Source of the DNA: Amyloporia xantha
Lineage: Eukaryota; Basidiomycota; Agaricomycetes; Polyporales; Adustoporiaceae
NCBI GenBank assembly: GCA_036971615.1
Contig: JAYKKR010000001.1
Location: 3,782,001 to 3,846,000, forward strand
Length of the DNA stretch: 64,000 nt
Direction: 5' to 3'
Positions 22,655 to 33,695 of the stretch are shown in pieces. Under the pieces are notes generated by a model, which searched no databases, was not told where the DNA came from, and was given only the letters and a program-made list of their open reading frames with translations. The translations under genes and the position numbers were made by a program. The first letter of the stretch is position 1. Every line of letters starts with the position of its first letter.

Positions 22655-23140
22655 CTAGTGTCTTTACCCGTGGCTTTGCCACGTAAGGCGCTTTGCGCCT
22701 TTGAACACAAATAATATGAACAATTATAATCTATCTTCTAGTGACTTCACCCGTGGTGCAAAGCACCTCCAATTTAAGAAATGTAACAGTAGTAATGTGA
22801 TCCAAATTCAAATTACCAACGGGCACTTTGTGCCCGTGACCCGTTCCCGTTGCGGACTCGGAGAAGTACACTATGTCCTGTTCCCATTTAGCAGGAACAA
22901 TATTATGTGAATTTATTTTCAAGTTGAATCCCTGTGCAAGGAAGAGTGCTGTGAACCACACCTCCACCTGCTGCACGGAGCCAGGAGTGCACCAACAATG
23001 GTTCCTGTTGTAGCGGACATAGTGTGTTAGTAGGGGGCAGACCTGATGCGAGCCCAGCACCAAATCCCGTGCTGTGCTATAGGCACGACCTACGCCCATT
23101 CCCATTGCAGTAGGCATGCTGCATTTTTGCTCTAAACACT
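22655..23140 (+). repeat. palindrome-array repeat, copy 1 (A-B part)
   Basis: This copy shares most of its length with 24666-25150. It contains short perfect palindromes with a three-base centre: CGTGGC-TTT-GCCACG (22669-22683), AAGGCGC-TTT-GCGCCTT (22685-22701), GGTGC-AAA-GCACC (22755-22767) and ACGGGCAC-TTT-GTGCCCGT (22819-22837). The stretch between the palindromes is AT-rich. The copy ends in a segment (GCTGCATTTTTGCTCTAAAC, about 23118-23137) shared by all copies. No transposase ORF is present. It does not match an LTR or TIR element type known to me. Confidence 0.8.
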
Positions 23141-24355
23141 GTGCGCCTCACAGCGGTCTAAATTAGACCTCTGTTTGAGTCGTTTGACGGTTTCTTTGAA
23201 GCCGTTAAAAGGCCTGAAATGGTGGAAATAGTCCGTTTTACGTTCCACACTAACGGCCGAAAAGTTAAGCCGGTATGTTTCCGTTTTCGACCTTTCATGA
23301 AATTACTGTGCCCAGTCGAATTTAGTCCGTTTATCGATCATAATACTCACACCGTAAACAATCCAATATTCGAACAAGCAATGGTTGGCATTGCGGTATA
23401 TAAACAAACTAAATTAGATTGATATTACGACTCTTTACAATACACAAATTGGATTCAAATATGCAATTGTGAAGCTACATTAGACCCCAGCTACAATAGC
23501 ACATAGAGCAGAAAGATTTACGGTCTGCGCCTGCAGAGGTAAGACGTTGCGTATAGGACAAATGAGACATGTGAAACTTCACGATTTTGACTGATGGGTT
23601 GACACTCTCAGCATGCCCATTGCAGCCGACCTACTGCTCTAATAAACATCATTGCTCATGCCGTGTGCTACGAGTCCAGATGAGGCATGACTGGGAGGTT
23701 GATCAGCTGCGATCCGAGTTGGATGATGTAGACGTCCACGCACCAATTGTAGACCCGCCTCTCAGATACTGTCCTGCACTCCATAACGGCTGTGTTCGGT
23801 TGTGCGCGTGCGGGCATGCAGGCACCGGTAGACTGTCTGGTAGTGTAGATGGCGTACTGTGAGTAATGTGAGGTAGGACAGCCTGTCAGTATGAGAGGAC
23901 TCGAAGAATGGAATCAGGGCAAGTGCATGGCCCTATGTTGCCCTTGACAATTAGTGGCAGTATGGTGTCTCTCCAGTGCGGGTGTCAATGCACAGCGTAT
24001 GACTGCGCATAGTGCATACGCTGCGCGCTGAGAACCACCAGGGGAGAGTTGGAGAGAGAGACGAGACAGACGTACGTGGCGATGCTAGCGTTGGATGACT
24101 CATCACAAGTGCTGCTCGGATGATCCCGTGTCTCATACATTGTGCGGCATGCACGACAACGGACGGAAAACGACTTACAAAACGACCGAAGTGGAAGGGT
24201 CGAAAATGTGTATATTTTTCGATTTCGACCAAATACATCCTTTTAGCGATCGAAAGACACTTTTCGATCCAACTACGGTTGAATTTCGGCCGCTGTGGTG
24301 CACACAGTGAAATGTTTCATATTTTTGTGAATATCTGCACCTGAAGTTGACCTGA
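23141..24355. other. region between repeat copies, no gene
   Basis: The outer parts (23150-23450 and 24140-24340) are AT-rich and full of short TTCGA/TCGAA-type inverted motifs. CGGCCGAAA near 23273 and TTTCGGCCG near 24287 form a weak inverted pair about 1 kb apart. The middle (23520-24070) has ordinary composition and no convincing ORF. It could be a separate insertion, but no clear termini were found. Confidence 0.35.
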
Positions 24356-24665
24356 GCCCGATGCCCGTTCCCGTTGCAGTAGACATGCTGTATTTTTGCT
24401 CTAAAGATTTTATCTCGTGATTTTTTGCGCCTGAGCCCGGTGCCCGTTCCCGTTGCAGAGTGATTTTACTTTGGATCCTCGCGCGGGGGAGACCCCCGCG
24501 GACCCCCCTTCCGCTGCGCGGAGCCCGGCGCCAACTCTTGCGCTGCGCCCGCTGGTCCTATGGGAGGACCTGAGCCATCGCGTGGCGGCCACGCGGCCAA
24601 CGTGCTTTGCCACGCGGGCTACGCGCGCCACATCGACCCCGTCCTCCCACTCTTTTTAGATTAGA
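24356..24665 (+). repeat. palindrome-array repeat, partial copy (B-C part)
   Basis: This copy matches 25105-25425. It begins with the shared CATGCTGTATTTTTGCTCTA segment and carries CGCGGGGG-AGA-CCCCCGCG (24482-24500) and CGCGTGGC-G-GCCACGCG (24579-24595). It ends directly where the next copy begins, so the two are joined head to tail. Confidence 0.8.
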
Positions 24666-25425
24666 TGACTAGCGTCTTTACCCGTGGCTTTGCCACGCAA
24701 GGCGCTTTGCGCCTTTGAGTACAAATAATAGTTATAATCTATCTTCTAGTGACTTCACCCGTGGCGAAGCCATGGAGGTGCTTTGCACCTCCAATGAGAA
24801 GAAATCTAATAGGAATGATTCAAATTTAAATTACCAACGGGCACTTTGTGCCCGTGACCTGTTCCCATTGCAGACTCGGAGAATACGCCATGTTCTGTTC
24901 CCATTCAGCAGGAACATTATTATGTGAAATTTCAAGTCGAATCCCTGTGCAAGAAAGAGTGCTGTGAACCACAGCTCCACCTGCTGCGTGGAGTCAGGAG
25001 TGCACCAACACCAGTTCCCATTGCAGCGGACATAGTGTGTAGGGGGGACCCCGAGGGAGACCCGACGCAAGCCCAGTGCCAGCTCCCATGCTGTGTGCTA
25101 TAGGCATGACCTATGCCCATTCCCGTTGCAATAGACATGCTGTATTTTTGCTCTAAACATTTTATCTTGTGAATTTTTGCACCTGAGCCCGGTGCCCATT
25201 CCCGTTGCAGAGGGATTTTACTTTGGAACCTTGCGCGGGGGGGGACCCCCGCGGACCCCCCTGCCGCTGCGCGGAGCCCAGCGCCAACTCTCGCGCTGCG
25301 CGCTCTGGTCCTATGGGAGGACCTGCACCATCGCGTGGCAGCCACGCGGCCAACGTGCGCTCCACGCGAGCGACGCTCGCCACAATGACCCTGTCCTCCC
25401 ACTCTTTTATAGATTCTGCTTTCTC
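24666..25425 (+). repeat. palindrome-array repeat, longest copy (A-B-C)
   Basis: Palindromes: CGTGGC-TTT-GCCACG (24683-24697), AAGGCGC-TTT-GCGCCTT (24699-24715), GGAGGTGC-TTT-GCACCTCC (24774-24792), ACGGGCAC-TTT-GTGCCCGT (24837-24855), CGCGGGGG-GGGA-CCCCCGCG (25234-25253) and CGCGTGGC-A-GCCACGCG (25332-25348). Where copies differ, changes fall mostly outside the stems or in the centre base (G at 24587, A at 25340). No protein is encoded that I can recognise. Confidence 0.8.
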
Positions 25426-25650
25426 TCACATTCATTCGTTATATACACAGATGCTACAGCAGAAATGTCATGGTAAAGTGGAAGTGACTAGTACAGGTAA
25501 ACATGACAAATTGTTCTGAGAATATCAGTTATGTATCTGTCAATCCATGGCGGAAATACTACGTCGTAAGTACTCAGGCCCGGGGCACCTCCAGCGGCAG
25601 TGGGTATTTTAACAAAAATGAGAGCCACTGGTTATTTTATAATAACAACA

Positions 25651-26718
25651 TCAGGATACGCCGCTTGCCATTCTATCGAGTAACCGTTCCCTCAACTGGA
25701 AGAGCTTTGTTTGCTCGTCCCGTGCATTGCTTAGCTCGTGCCGAGCGAGATCAAGGTTCTGTGAACATCAATTTTCAATGGTTACATTCACTGTGCAGAT
25801 ATATGGGCAACGGGAAGAACTAACCGGAGGAAGACCTTGAAATGCTGCAACCTTGGCTCGTTTCTCCGCGAGGTCCTTTTCCTTGTTCCTCAACTGCTTG
25901 TGATGAGCCGCGAGTTGCGAAACCGTCAAAGGCGGCTCTTCGGGCATTTGAGCCTGTGCGTGCCACAGATTTCAATTGGTCAATGCTACATACCCTAGGG
26001 CTAACACGAGTTGAGCGACCCTACCATCAGCTCATTTAGCTCTTCGTGATATTCCTTTGCCTTCGTGCTCAGAGCGACTTTGCGTCTTTCGAGAGCCGGG
26101 ATACTGGAGTCTGGTTGCGGTTCCGCCTTCAGAGTTTCTGTCCACCTTTCAGACCGCGATCAAGGTTATTCGAAAGGTTCATGCATTATCTCATTAACTC
26201 GGATACTCACTTGAGTATGAGAGCCTCCTCGTGTCGAGCAGATGCGAGGTGTGCCAATAGCTCATCTTCGGCATGATGCATGCTCAGAGTCGACCGTCTT
26301 GTAGACAGCTCCTCGGCTGAGAGGCGCGAAATGGCGGAAGAAAAGCTGGTTCAATTCCAAATAAGACCACAGACATCTGGACCACACTTCAAACCTACCT
26401 CGAAAACGTCAATTGGTCTATCCCGAGGGCATCTGCTATTTTGGTCATAGTACTCAAATAATCCTGACCCTCTTCGGATAACGGAAAACAGTCAAGAACA
26501 TTGCTGTATCTCTCAGCTGTAATTCGTGAATCAGAAATCAGACATGACGCTACATCCAAGGAACGATTGACATTGTGACCTTTCAGTTCATAATACTGAT
26601 TCTCTTCGCTTCTAAACGACATGTCTGGCAGCGAAGCACAACCTGATAACGTTAACGCTACAATCAGTTGATCGACGAGGACTTGAAACTGTTTTCTCTC
26701 ACCTGACTCATGGACCAT
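25651..26718 (-). CDS. HAUS1: HAUS1-like augmin complex subunit
   Basis: Exons in transcript order: 26718-26703, 26642-26399, 26345-26211, 26145-26025, 25953-25825, 25758-25651; 250 residues, close to the family length (about 280). The N-terminal half is helical (DYLSTMTKIADALGIDQLTF). The C-terminal half is a coiled coil with the segments LTVSQLAAHHKQLRNKEKDL, KVAAFQGLPPNLDLARHELS and FQLRERLLDRMASGV, which I recognise as the C terminus of fungal HAUS1. Augmin recruits gamma-tubulin to existing microtubules in the spindle; many ascomycete yeasts lack it while filamentous fungi keep it. The first coding exon is only 16 nt, so the exact start is less sure than the rest. The closest neighbour is CSN7, upstream on the same strand. 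Confidence 0.65.
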
Positions 26719-27304
26719 CTAAAATGAAGGTCGAGAAGTACAAGACGCGCTACTGATCTGTCTGACCTGTGGGAGGATGCACATTGCACAATGTTGACGA
26801 CCGTGCTCGGATAAGAATACATACCACGGAAGCTACGACGTTACGGTCAGGTTAACGGCCCAAACGCGTCGGTTGAATGAGACTTGAGTTGCGCCACAAA
26901 TTCAGATGCAGTCTCATTATCATCATTGACGAGAAGGCCCATTAGGCCGCCCATATACACTCAAAGTCACATTGCACAATGCCATTATACGATATGAAGC
27001 ATGTCGTGGACGTCTGACAGGCGAATCGCCATGAGAGTCGTGATAAGCATTGTACAGTGCGATAAGTACAGACGTGGTGCATGTATGTAATACAAATGTA
27101 CGGCAGCTAATCAAGGAAGACAGCGATGAAGGGATGTCTGACGAATATGAACCGAGAAACTGAAATACCAACGAATGGAGGAGTGGGGCAACACAATGCT
27201 CAGGGACGATTACGTTTCTTCTGTGGCCGTTGTGCCGCCGCATCCTGTTGTGGCGCTCTATTCACACATTCATCAGCTCATTCCTTACACAAGGAAGTAC
27301 CGAC
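26719..27304. other. intergenic, nothing recognisable
   Basis: The stretch lies between the HAUS1-like start and the CSN7 stop. It contains short ORFs only; it presumably holds the HAUS1 promoter and CSN7 3' UTR. Confidence 0.5.
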
Positions 27305-28443
27305 CTACTTCCGATTCTTGCCCTTGGAGTCTGTAGGTTCATCCACATCCATGCTATCTTTGTCTTCTTCCTTCGTCTCCTGGTCCTTCTCTTCCTTCTG
27401 TTGCTCCCTTTCTCTCTCCTTCTCACGCTCTCTCTCACGACGCAGCTGCTCTCTATCTCTCTCAGCGATACCCGCCTGCGTCAAACCAGTACGACCCGGG
27501 TAAGCCGAGGCTCGAAGGCCGGCTTTGAGCTCCTTCTGCTTGTCCATGACTTCTTTGAGGTTGGTCTGGTATATCTGATCATATGCTTCTTGCTTCGCTT
27601 TGGAGAATGCCGCGTCGGCAGTAATTGAGGCCAGCTTCTCATCCAAGCTAGCAAGAACGGCAGATGTGGTCGATGCCCTATCAACGGAAGCAATTCAACA
27701 CTGATAATACCCAATGATTTGATTCAGATACGACGAACCAGTTCTGTAGAGAGAACAGGAGCTTCTCAATTTTGCCTGGCTCGAGATCTCTTCCCATAGT
27801 ATACTCCACGTCAAATTGATGCTCTTTCTGGTCGAGCTTGCCGTGAATGATATCGAGGTAGATCGCATCGATGATCAGGTCTTCCAGCTCGCGAATGGTA
27901 GGCATCTGGAGTGCCTCGAGGAGTTGCGAGTAGGGAAGAATCTGAGTCAAACCGTCTAAACGAGGAAGCCTCTTTCAATCAGACTGAAACATACTCTGCT
28001 TTCCATAGCAAGGGACACCAGTGTGAGGTGTTTGAGCTTAGTAACCTGAGCTTCGTTCAGTGCAGGCAGAGCGTCCTTGTGTTCTGCACTGTTTCATGAG
28101 CTCCAGTCCACAACGCGGACGAGGAACGGACTCAACGAAGGTAATCAGGATACGTCTTGTACGCGAAGAGCTGAAGCAGCGAGAAATATTGCGAATGTTG
28201 CTCATTATTCGCTAACTTCACACAGGACGAACATCAATATCAACATTCGATCACCAAAGACCTTCCGCAGCTCCCAGAGCGCACCTCCTGGATGTTTGGA
28301 AGCTCCAGCAACTCAGCGAACACAAACACGCCCGGAGCAGATGTCGCATCTTGAATGAGTTTTGCAGCAGCCGCGCCCTTGGCCGACTTCGACATCAATA
28401 GGAAAGGCTCCAGCTTCGCGGTATAATTTGAACCGAGATCCAT
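27305..28443 (-). CDS. CSN7: COP9 signalosome subunit 7 (PCI domain)
   Basis: Exons in transcript order: 28443-28285, 28215-28137, 28083-27995, 27941-27739, 27677-27305; 300 residues. The N terminus ([20 protein letters not shown], then [15 protein letters not shown]) and the PCI winged-helix part ([40 protein letters not shown]) are typical of CSN7/eIF3m-type PCI proteins, with CSN7 the best fit. After the PCI domain comes a helix ([20 protein letters not shown]) and a highly charged tail (Arg/Glu/Lys-rich, then [17 protein letters not shown]). CSN removes NEDD8 from cullins and so controls SCF ligases; CSN7 is a scaffold subunit. All introns are GT/AG and phase-consistent. The ATG chosen is the one right before conserved sequence; the open frame continues further upstream. 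Confidence 0.9.
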
Positions 28444-28878
28444 GGTTTCAAGATCGGATGGAAGAGGATAACAGATGAAAGGGTGGACCGAAGACGGGAT
28501 AGTACGCGGCCTGAGCCGTGGGCGGTGGCGTCCGTCCGGGATGTTTGCATTTGTTAGATTCGCAAGGCGTTGCAAAACATGCTCAAACAACCTGGATATC
28601 TCGATCAGTCAAACTTACTCGATCAGTCCTAGCTGTCAAATGCGCTCGAAGTGTTGCAACGGCTGCAAGGCACTCTCGAGTGTCGCTTCCAGCGGATATA
28701 AGACTGGATAAAAATGAAGAAAAGAGTCGCTTACTGTTCCATCGCTCGAGCATGCAACACTCAAGATTGACGGTGAAATGACCACAGATGGCTCGTTACT
28801 AACTTATATTTCCTACATTATGCACAGGATGACAATAAGATATCTTTGCGATAAAGAACGCGTGTACCCAAAGACTGT
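28444..28878. other. intergenic, CSN7 promoter side
   Basis: The open frame of CSN7 exon 1 continues upstream to 28590 but is not conserved-looking. Nothing else is recognised. Confidence 0.45.
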
Positions 28879-31817
28879 CTATTGCTCCTGAGGTATCGAA
28901 GGAGTTGACAGGTTCGTTCTGAACTCTGTCATTATCGAGCGTAGCGTCTCGGTAACGGTCGGTGGTACCTTCCGTCGCTTCGTCGCAGGACTATTGGTAG
29001 ATGACTGGTCAACGTCCATGGCATCACCATCAAGCTGAGATTTTTTGCGCTTGCTAGCCAGAAAGTGGAGGTAAGTCAGACTATGTCGTGGTGCCGGAGT
29101 ATGGGCGATGTCAACGGGTGGCGCAGGAAACCACAGCACTTCGTTAGTTTCAGGATCTCGGTCGAAATGTTTCGCTGTGGCGGTTGTGAGTCATATTTCA
29201 ACATCAACAGCTAGTGAGCATAGACTAACCAGTCTCTGGGGGAAGTTTCTCTGTGAGAAGATTGCTTCCAAGTGCCGCTCCTCCAGCCGCCGTAACGATG
29301 GACCGATCGCTTGTGCTACGAAGCTGTGCAGATCCTGACCGTGCATACTGCGTCTGCGCAGCCTGCGAATACTGGTATGCAGAAGATGTCGCAGCAGGCT
29401 GGGCGGTAGCGGGAGGCCCAACATACAAGCCTTTACTAGGGCCAGCACGATCCGTGTGCTCCGATCGGCTTGGATTGGATGGATTGGCTAGATTGCGTTT
29501 TGGCCGCTTCCGGCCCGTGCCGCCACCTTCGATCTTTTCACCTTCAGCTCTTTCAATTACATCTCCTATGCCACCCGGGGCCTTGATGTTCTTCCCGCTC
29601 ACGAAGGGACTTGCGAAGCGCCGAGGAAACACAGTACGTTCAAAGGGATATATGGGCATGAATTCCGTGCTCTTACGCACTTCTTCAGGGACACAGGAGT
29701 TCCAGTTTTTTATTTTGACGAAGATCCGCTCGCGGTCGTTATATCGAGAATCACAGACATAGAGTGGCCATCCAGGATACCAGAAGGGTGGTCGAGGCCG
29801 GCCTCGGATGTGACGCGCAGTAAATTGACACGCAATCTTCTCAATGACATCTTCTAGAGGATGGTCGGCGAAGTGACCTGCATATTTGCATGAGATTTAG
29901 GCGATATATATATTATCGGTAAATGTTCGTACTGGTTTTGAACACTTCATTCTCCCAGAATTGTCGGTGCGGAGGATGATAAGTCTTAAATGCCGTCAGA
30001 ACAGTTCAAACTGAACCACACTAGGGCAAACGCGCACCTGCTCAGGCCTATAATACCAGCACACCGTAATACCGGGCTGTCCTTTTCTCGCCCTGATTGC
30101 GACGTCAGACTGGCTGTTTAATCAAAAAAGACGTTTACGAACGCTTCATCGGACACGAAGCACTTGAAAACCTGACCAACAATAGGCCTGCTCGGGTCAT
30201 CCGGGTTGCTCATATGCAACCAATCGGCTAAGTGAATATCCCAACCCTTGAAATGAACCTCGTCCACAAATGTTCTGTCTTTGGTGGAGACGCGATACGT
30301 GGTCACACCGGGAACACCTTCAGTATCCGCGGTGTGAAGGGGTTTAGCTGTTCCTGGCCCAGCGCGTAAAGATGCAAAGTTGGTGGCGGACGTGTACGGG
30401 GGACCAGGAGGAGGATTTGCGGATGCAAGCGCATGATATAGTCTCTGTAATATACTGTGATGTCAAGACGCTTTCAGTATGTCATAGTGTTAGTCTTACT
30501 TGGAGCAAGAGCACATTCCCGTACGCCTCTGTACAGGGCTCGTACCACCTTCGAGCTTTTAGAAATAGTTGCGACATTTCTTTGTCGAATGCCTTGGATG
30601 ACTCGTAATATTTCATCCGTGATCGACTCTAACAGGATGAAAATTACGGTCACAGACAATCACCCACAGACGCATATACTCACCTCCAGCAACGAAAGTG
30701 ATAATGGGAACTGCATATATTATGCATTAGCGAGGAAGACAATTCATGCCATAGAATACTGACGTTAAACGGTAGTTCTGGCACTACAGTGTCTTCAGGC
30801 ACAGCTTCAAGCGTTGCTGCGAGACGGACGCCGCTATTGGCATTCTGATGTTGAGTCAAACTGTCCACTGAACAAGGGATACACATGTACCTTGCGTCCT
30901 GGTATCCTGAGATGGCGAGCACAATCTCCAGATGCCGATCCTGACAGGCTGTCAGACCGACATAAACCAAAAATTGGAAAATAAACGCACGGGATCGACC
31001 TCGTCCATCCAACCCATATCACCGAACCCCTCCCACCTTGGTAGCCCTTTCTCCAGCTGCCTCACAATCTCGTCGCTTTCGCCATCTCGGGCTGTATCGT
31101 TGGGCAGACCTTCCGGCTCAGGGGTACCGCCAACATCGACATCCATATCCGGTGAGGGCTGTCGTTCCGGAGATTTGTCTCCAGCTGCAGGAAGGTTGGA
31201 ATGCGGTACGGGTGCCGAGGCTGGAACGGGAGAAGCCGAGCTGGCCTGCGGTGCAGCAGTCTTCGTTGGCTTAGGTACCGGGGCAGCTGTAGACGATACA
31301 GCATGCACTTTCTGTGCTGAAGTTGGGGGTGGAGATGTCCGAGGCGAGGGCAAAGCCAGACGCTGTTTCCATTCATTCTCTAGGATGCCCTAACAGTCTC
31401 GTCTCACTCCAACAGCCGGATGAAGGGCCGGACATGTGCAACTCACCTTGAGAGTGGCTGCGTCCTTCGCGATCTGGCTTCCCTCCTCATTGTAGTACAG
31501 CGCGTTCAAAAACACGAGATGCAGATCCGTGAAGACGTCCGAAGAATCCTGATACTTGTTCTTGGAGAGATCCGCCTGGATACCGTGAATGCAGCGAGGC
31601 TCTGGAATAACCTTGGAAACGCCAGCGGATCAGACTGGCGTGCGCGAGTGAATGGAGTGAATGAAGAGACGACCTCATAGTATTCAGCCCACGAATCTCT
31701 GTCCGGGAGTTCCAAAAACATGTCGACAAGCCGCCGTTTGATGCGAGGACTCGTGGCATTGAGTAAGACTGTGATGATGTTGTCGATCTCACTCTTTTGT
31801 GCCGCCGTTAGCGCCAT
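28879..31817 (-). CDS. RSC1: RSC1/RSC2-like chromatin remodelling subunit (two bromodomains, BAH)
   Basis: Twelve exons in transcript order: 31817-31674, 31611-31447, 31389-30991, 30940-30891, 30833-30764, 30710-30684, 30628-30500, 30444-30139, 30076-30038, 29984-29933, 29877-29230, 29174-28879; 774 residues. Bromodomain 1 covers about residues 5-100 (DMFLELPDRDSWAEYYEVIP, FTDLHLVFLNALYYN). A Pro/Ala linker follows, then bromodomain 2 at about 237-330 (EIVLAISGYQDA, FDKEMSQLFLKARRWYEPCT). A BAH domain starts near residue 365 (RTFVDEVHFKGWDIHLADWL, then ITVCWYYRPEQTYHPPHRQF, RERIFVKIKNWNSCVPEEVR). Domain order matches yeast Rsc1/Rsc2 in the RSC remodeller, which reads acetylated nucleosomes. 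The C-terminal part is disordered with KRKK and KRRK basic clusters. Exon 6 has only 27 nt and exon 9 only 39 nt. Confidence 0.92.
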
Positions 31818-33695
31818 ACTGACTGCTGACAGTGAGTAAGGGGATGATTGTGGTGGTAGAGGAGAAACGGTGGCCGAGTAGGTTGGGCTTGTGAGCGTCT
31901 GTGTAACGCCGCGGAGGAGATAACGATTTGTCAGTGACGATTACGAGCGTGACGGACGCGCCAGTGATGCGGTCACAGACATCGACAACCCAGATCTGGC
32001 CGCTACCGAGCACACCTCGTCCTCCCCGAACCACACCTCTTCCCTGAGGCCAACACCAGGCTGGGTCTCACTTTCTCTGGAACAGCAATGTTATCCTTGA
32101 GGTCTACGGAAAAACGCCGGTCTCACACGCTTCCACTTGTCTCGCTCCTGGTCTCGTGTTGCCTACGTCCAACATTGCGCCGTGCCTATATTCAGCACCG
32201 TGTTTGACACGCTCCTGAGGATCAACAAGGGGTGGTTATCGGACAGATTTGATCGTGACTGTCTTATGAATTTGCTATTCTTCCAGTCCACGCGCATGCA
32301 TCGAAGATGGCGTCAATGAAAGAATGTGCTTGATGTTTCAAGCTTCAAGGCCTGGCTAACTCTACAGCATCGTCCGTCTTCACAAAACCCATCATTGGAT
32401 GAAGATGAGCTACTCAGCGCCTATACCACACGCGATTCTTCTAGGATACTGCTATCGTAAGTTGGCGAACTCTACTTACCGCAATCTGTGGCCAAATTTC
32501 CGCCCCGTCTCCGAAATTGAAATTCATCTCTCGCATGTCATCGGCTCAAGGCCCCGTGCCACGACCATGACAGAGGACCGGGCGACGGGAATAACTCATC
32601 CGAACACATCGCCATGCGCTTTACTAGTATGTATGTCTTGTTTTAAGACTATGTGTCAAAGTCTTCTACTGTACCATAGGGTGTCAATCCCTTCTTTAGG
32701 TCCCTCTTATGTCCCTCTCCTCGAGCGCCACCAGATGTGCATCTGAAGAAGCTCGTTGAGCGCTCGTATAGTGCCGCATTCCTCTAGATTACGTTGCCAA
32801 ATCGATACCATCTTTTACCTCCTACAAAATCGATACATACGGACTGTGGCGCTGATGCATCACCATCCTTGAAGACGTGAGTGCGTCAAATGAGCTAGCT
32901 GCTTGGCAGTGGCGGGAATTAATGGGCTCAGGCGTGTCATTTCAAACAGGACCGGGTTACGAGCGGAACGACAGAGTGTCAGTGAGCAGACAGCGTTGCA
33001 TCTTGCACGTTAATCCGCTTCCTCGCAGTCTAAGTTGATTTTGTGAGTGATGCCATTCGTGTCGTCCTTTCACCGGTGATATGGTGTCGAGACGTCGGCT
33101 TCCCTCTCCCGGAGCTGAGCGCTGAGCATCATCCCTTGATGGATCAGCGCTCGCATGTCGGTGGCAAATGAAAATGGGTTCGGAGCCTGAATTGCCCAAA
33201 GAGGATTATCACCCCGGCGCCATCTTGTACGAGGTCCGGGTCCTGTTCAATGCAGACCTGCGCAGATGGTTTAGGAAAGCAGACGCCGATGGTTTTCATT
33301 TCCTCAGCGTGTTCTCGTCGCGTCGTGACTAGGTTTGAGCTAGTGCCCCAATGTACAGGGTGCCAGCCGTTTGTCGCGCTGTGATTCGTTCCTGGCTCGC
33401 GGTCTTACTCGACTGATCCGAGTGGTCGTTCTTGTGTCGTAAAGCTGAGAGCGGGGTACCTGGACACACAACACTGCACCCGACACGGCACTAATGAGCC
33501 GGCGAAACGATGGAACGCCTGGAGTGGGGGGCCCAATCGCACGGTACCGATATAGACACAGTGGGTAATTCTCACCTACCGGCGCGAAGTTACTGGATCC
33601 GAGAAGAGATGTCTTCCCGATAGTTGGCCAGAACTCTTGGCCTTGTCAAATCGGACTGTCGAAGAAGCCAGGGGGGCTCCGTATGATTTTCCGAG
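31818..33695. other. 1.9-kb intergenic stretch between divergent genes
   Basis: It separates the divergently transcribed RSC1-like and C2H2 genes and must contain both promoters. ORFs up to 115 codons (32399-32746, plus) lack motifs and a coding-like composition. No RNA gene or repeat was seen. Confidence 0.5.

Noticed and set aside
22731..23117. Minus-strand 128-codon ORF in the palindrome repeat
   Set aside because: It runs across several perfect palindromes and is disrupted in the sister copy, so it is unlikely to be coding.
32399..32746. Plus-strand 115-codon ORF between RSC1 and the C2H2 gene
   Set aside because: No motif, no intron signals and irregular composition; likely chance.
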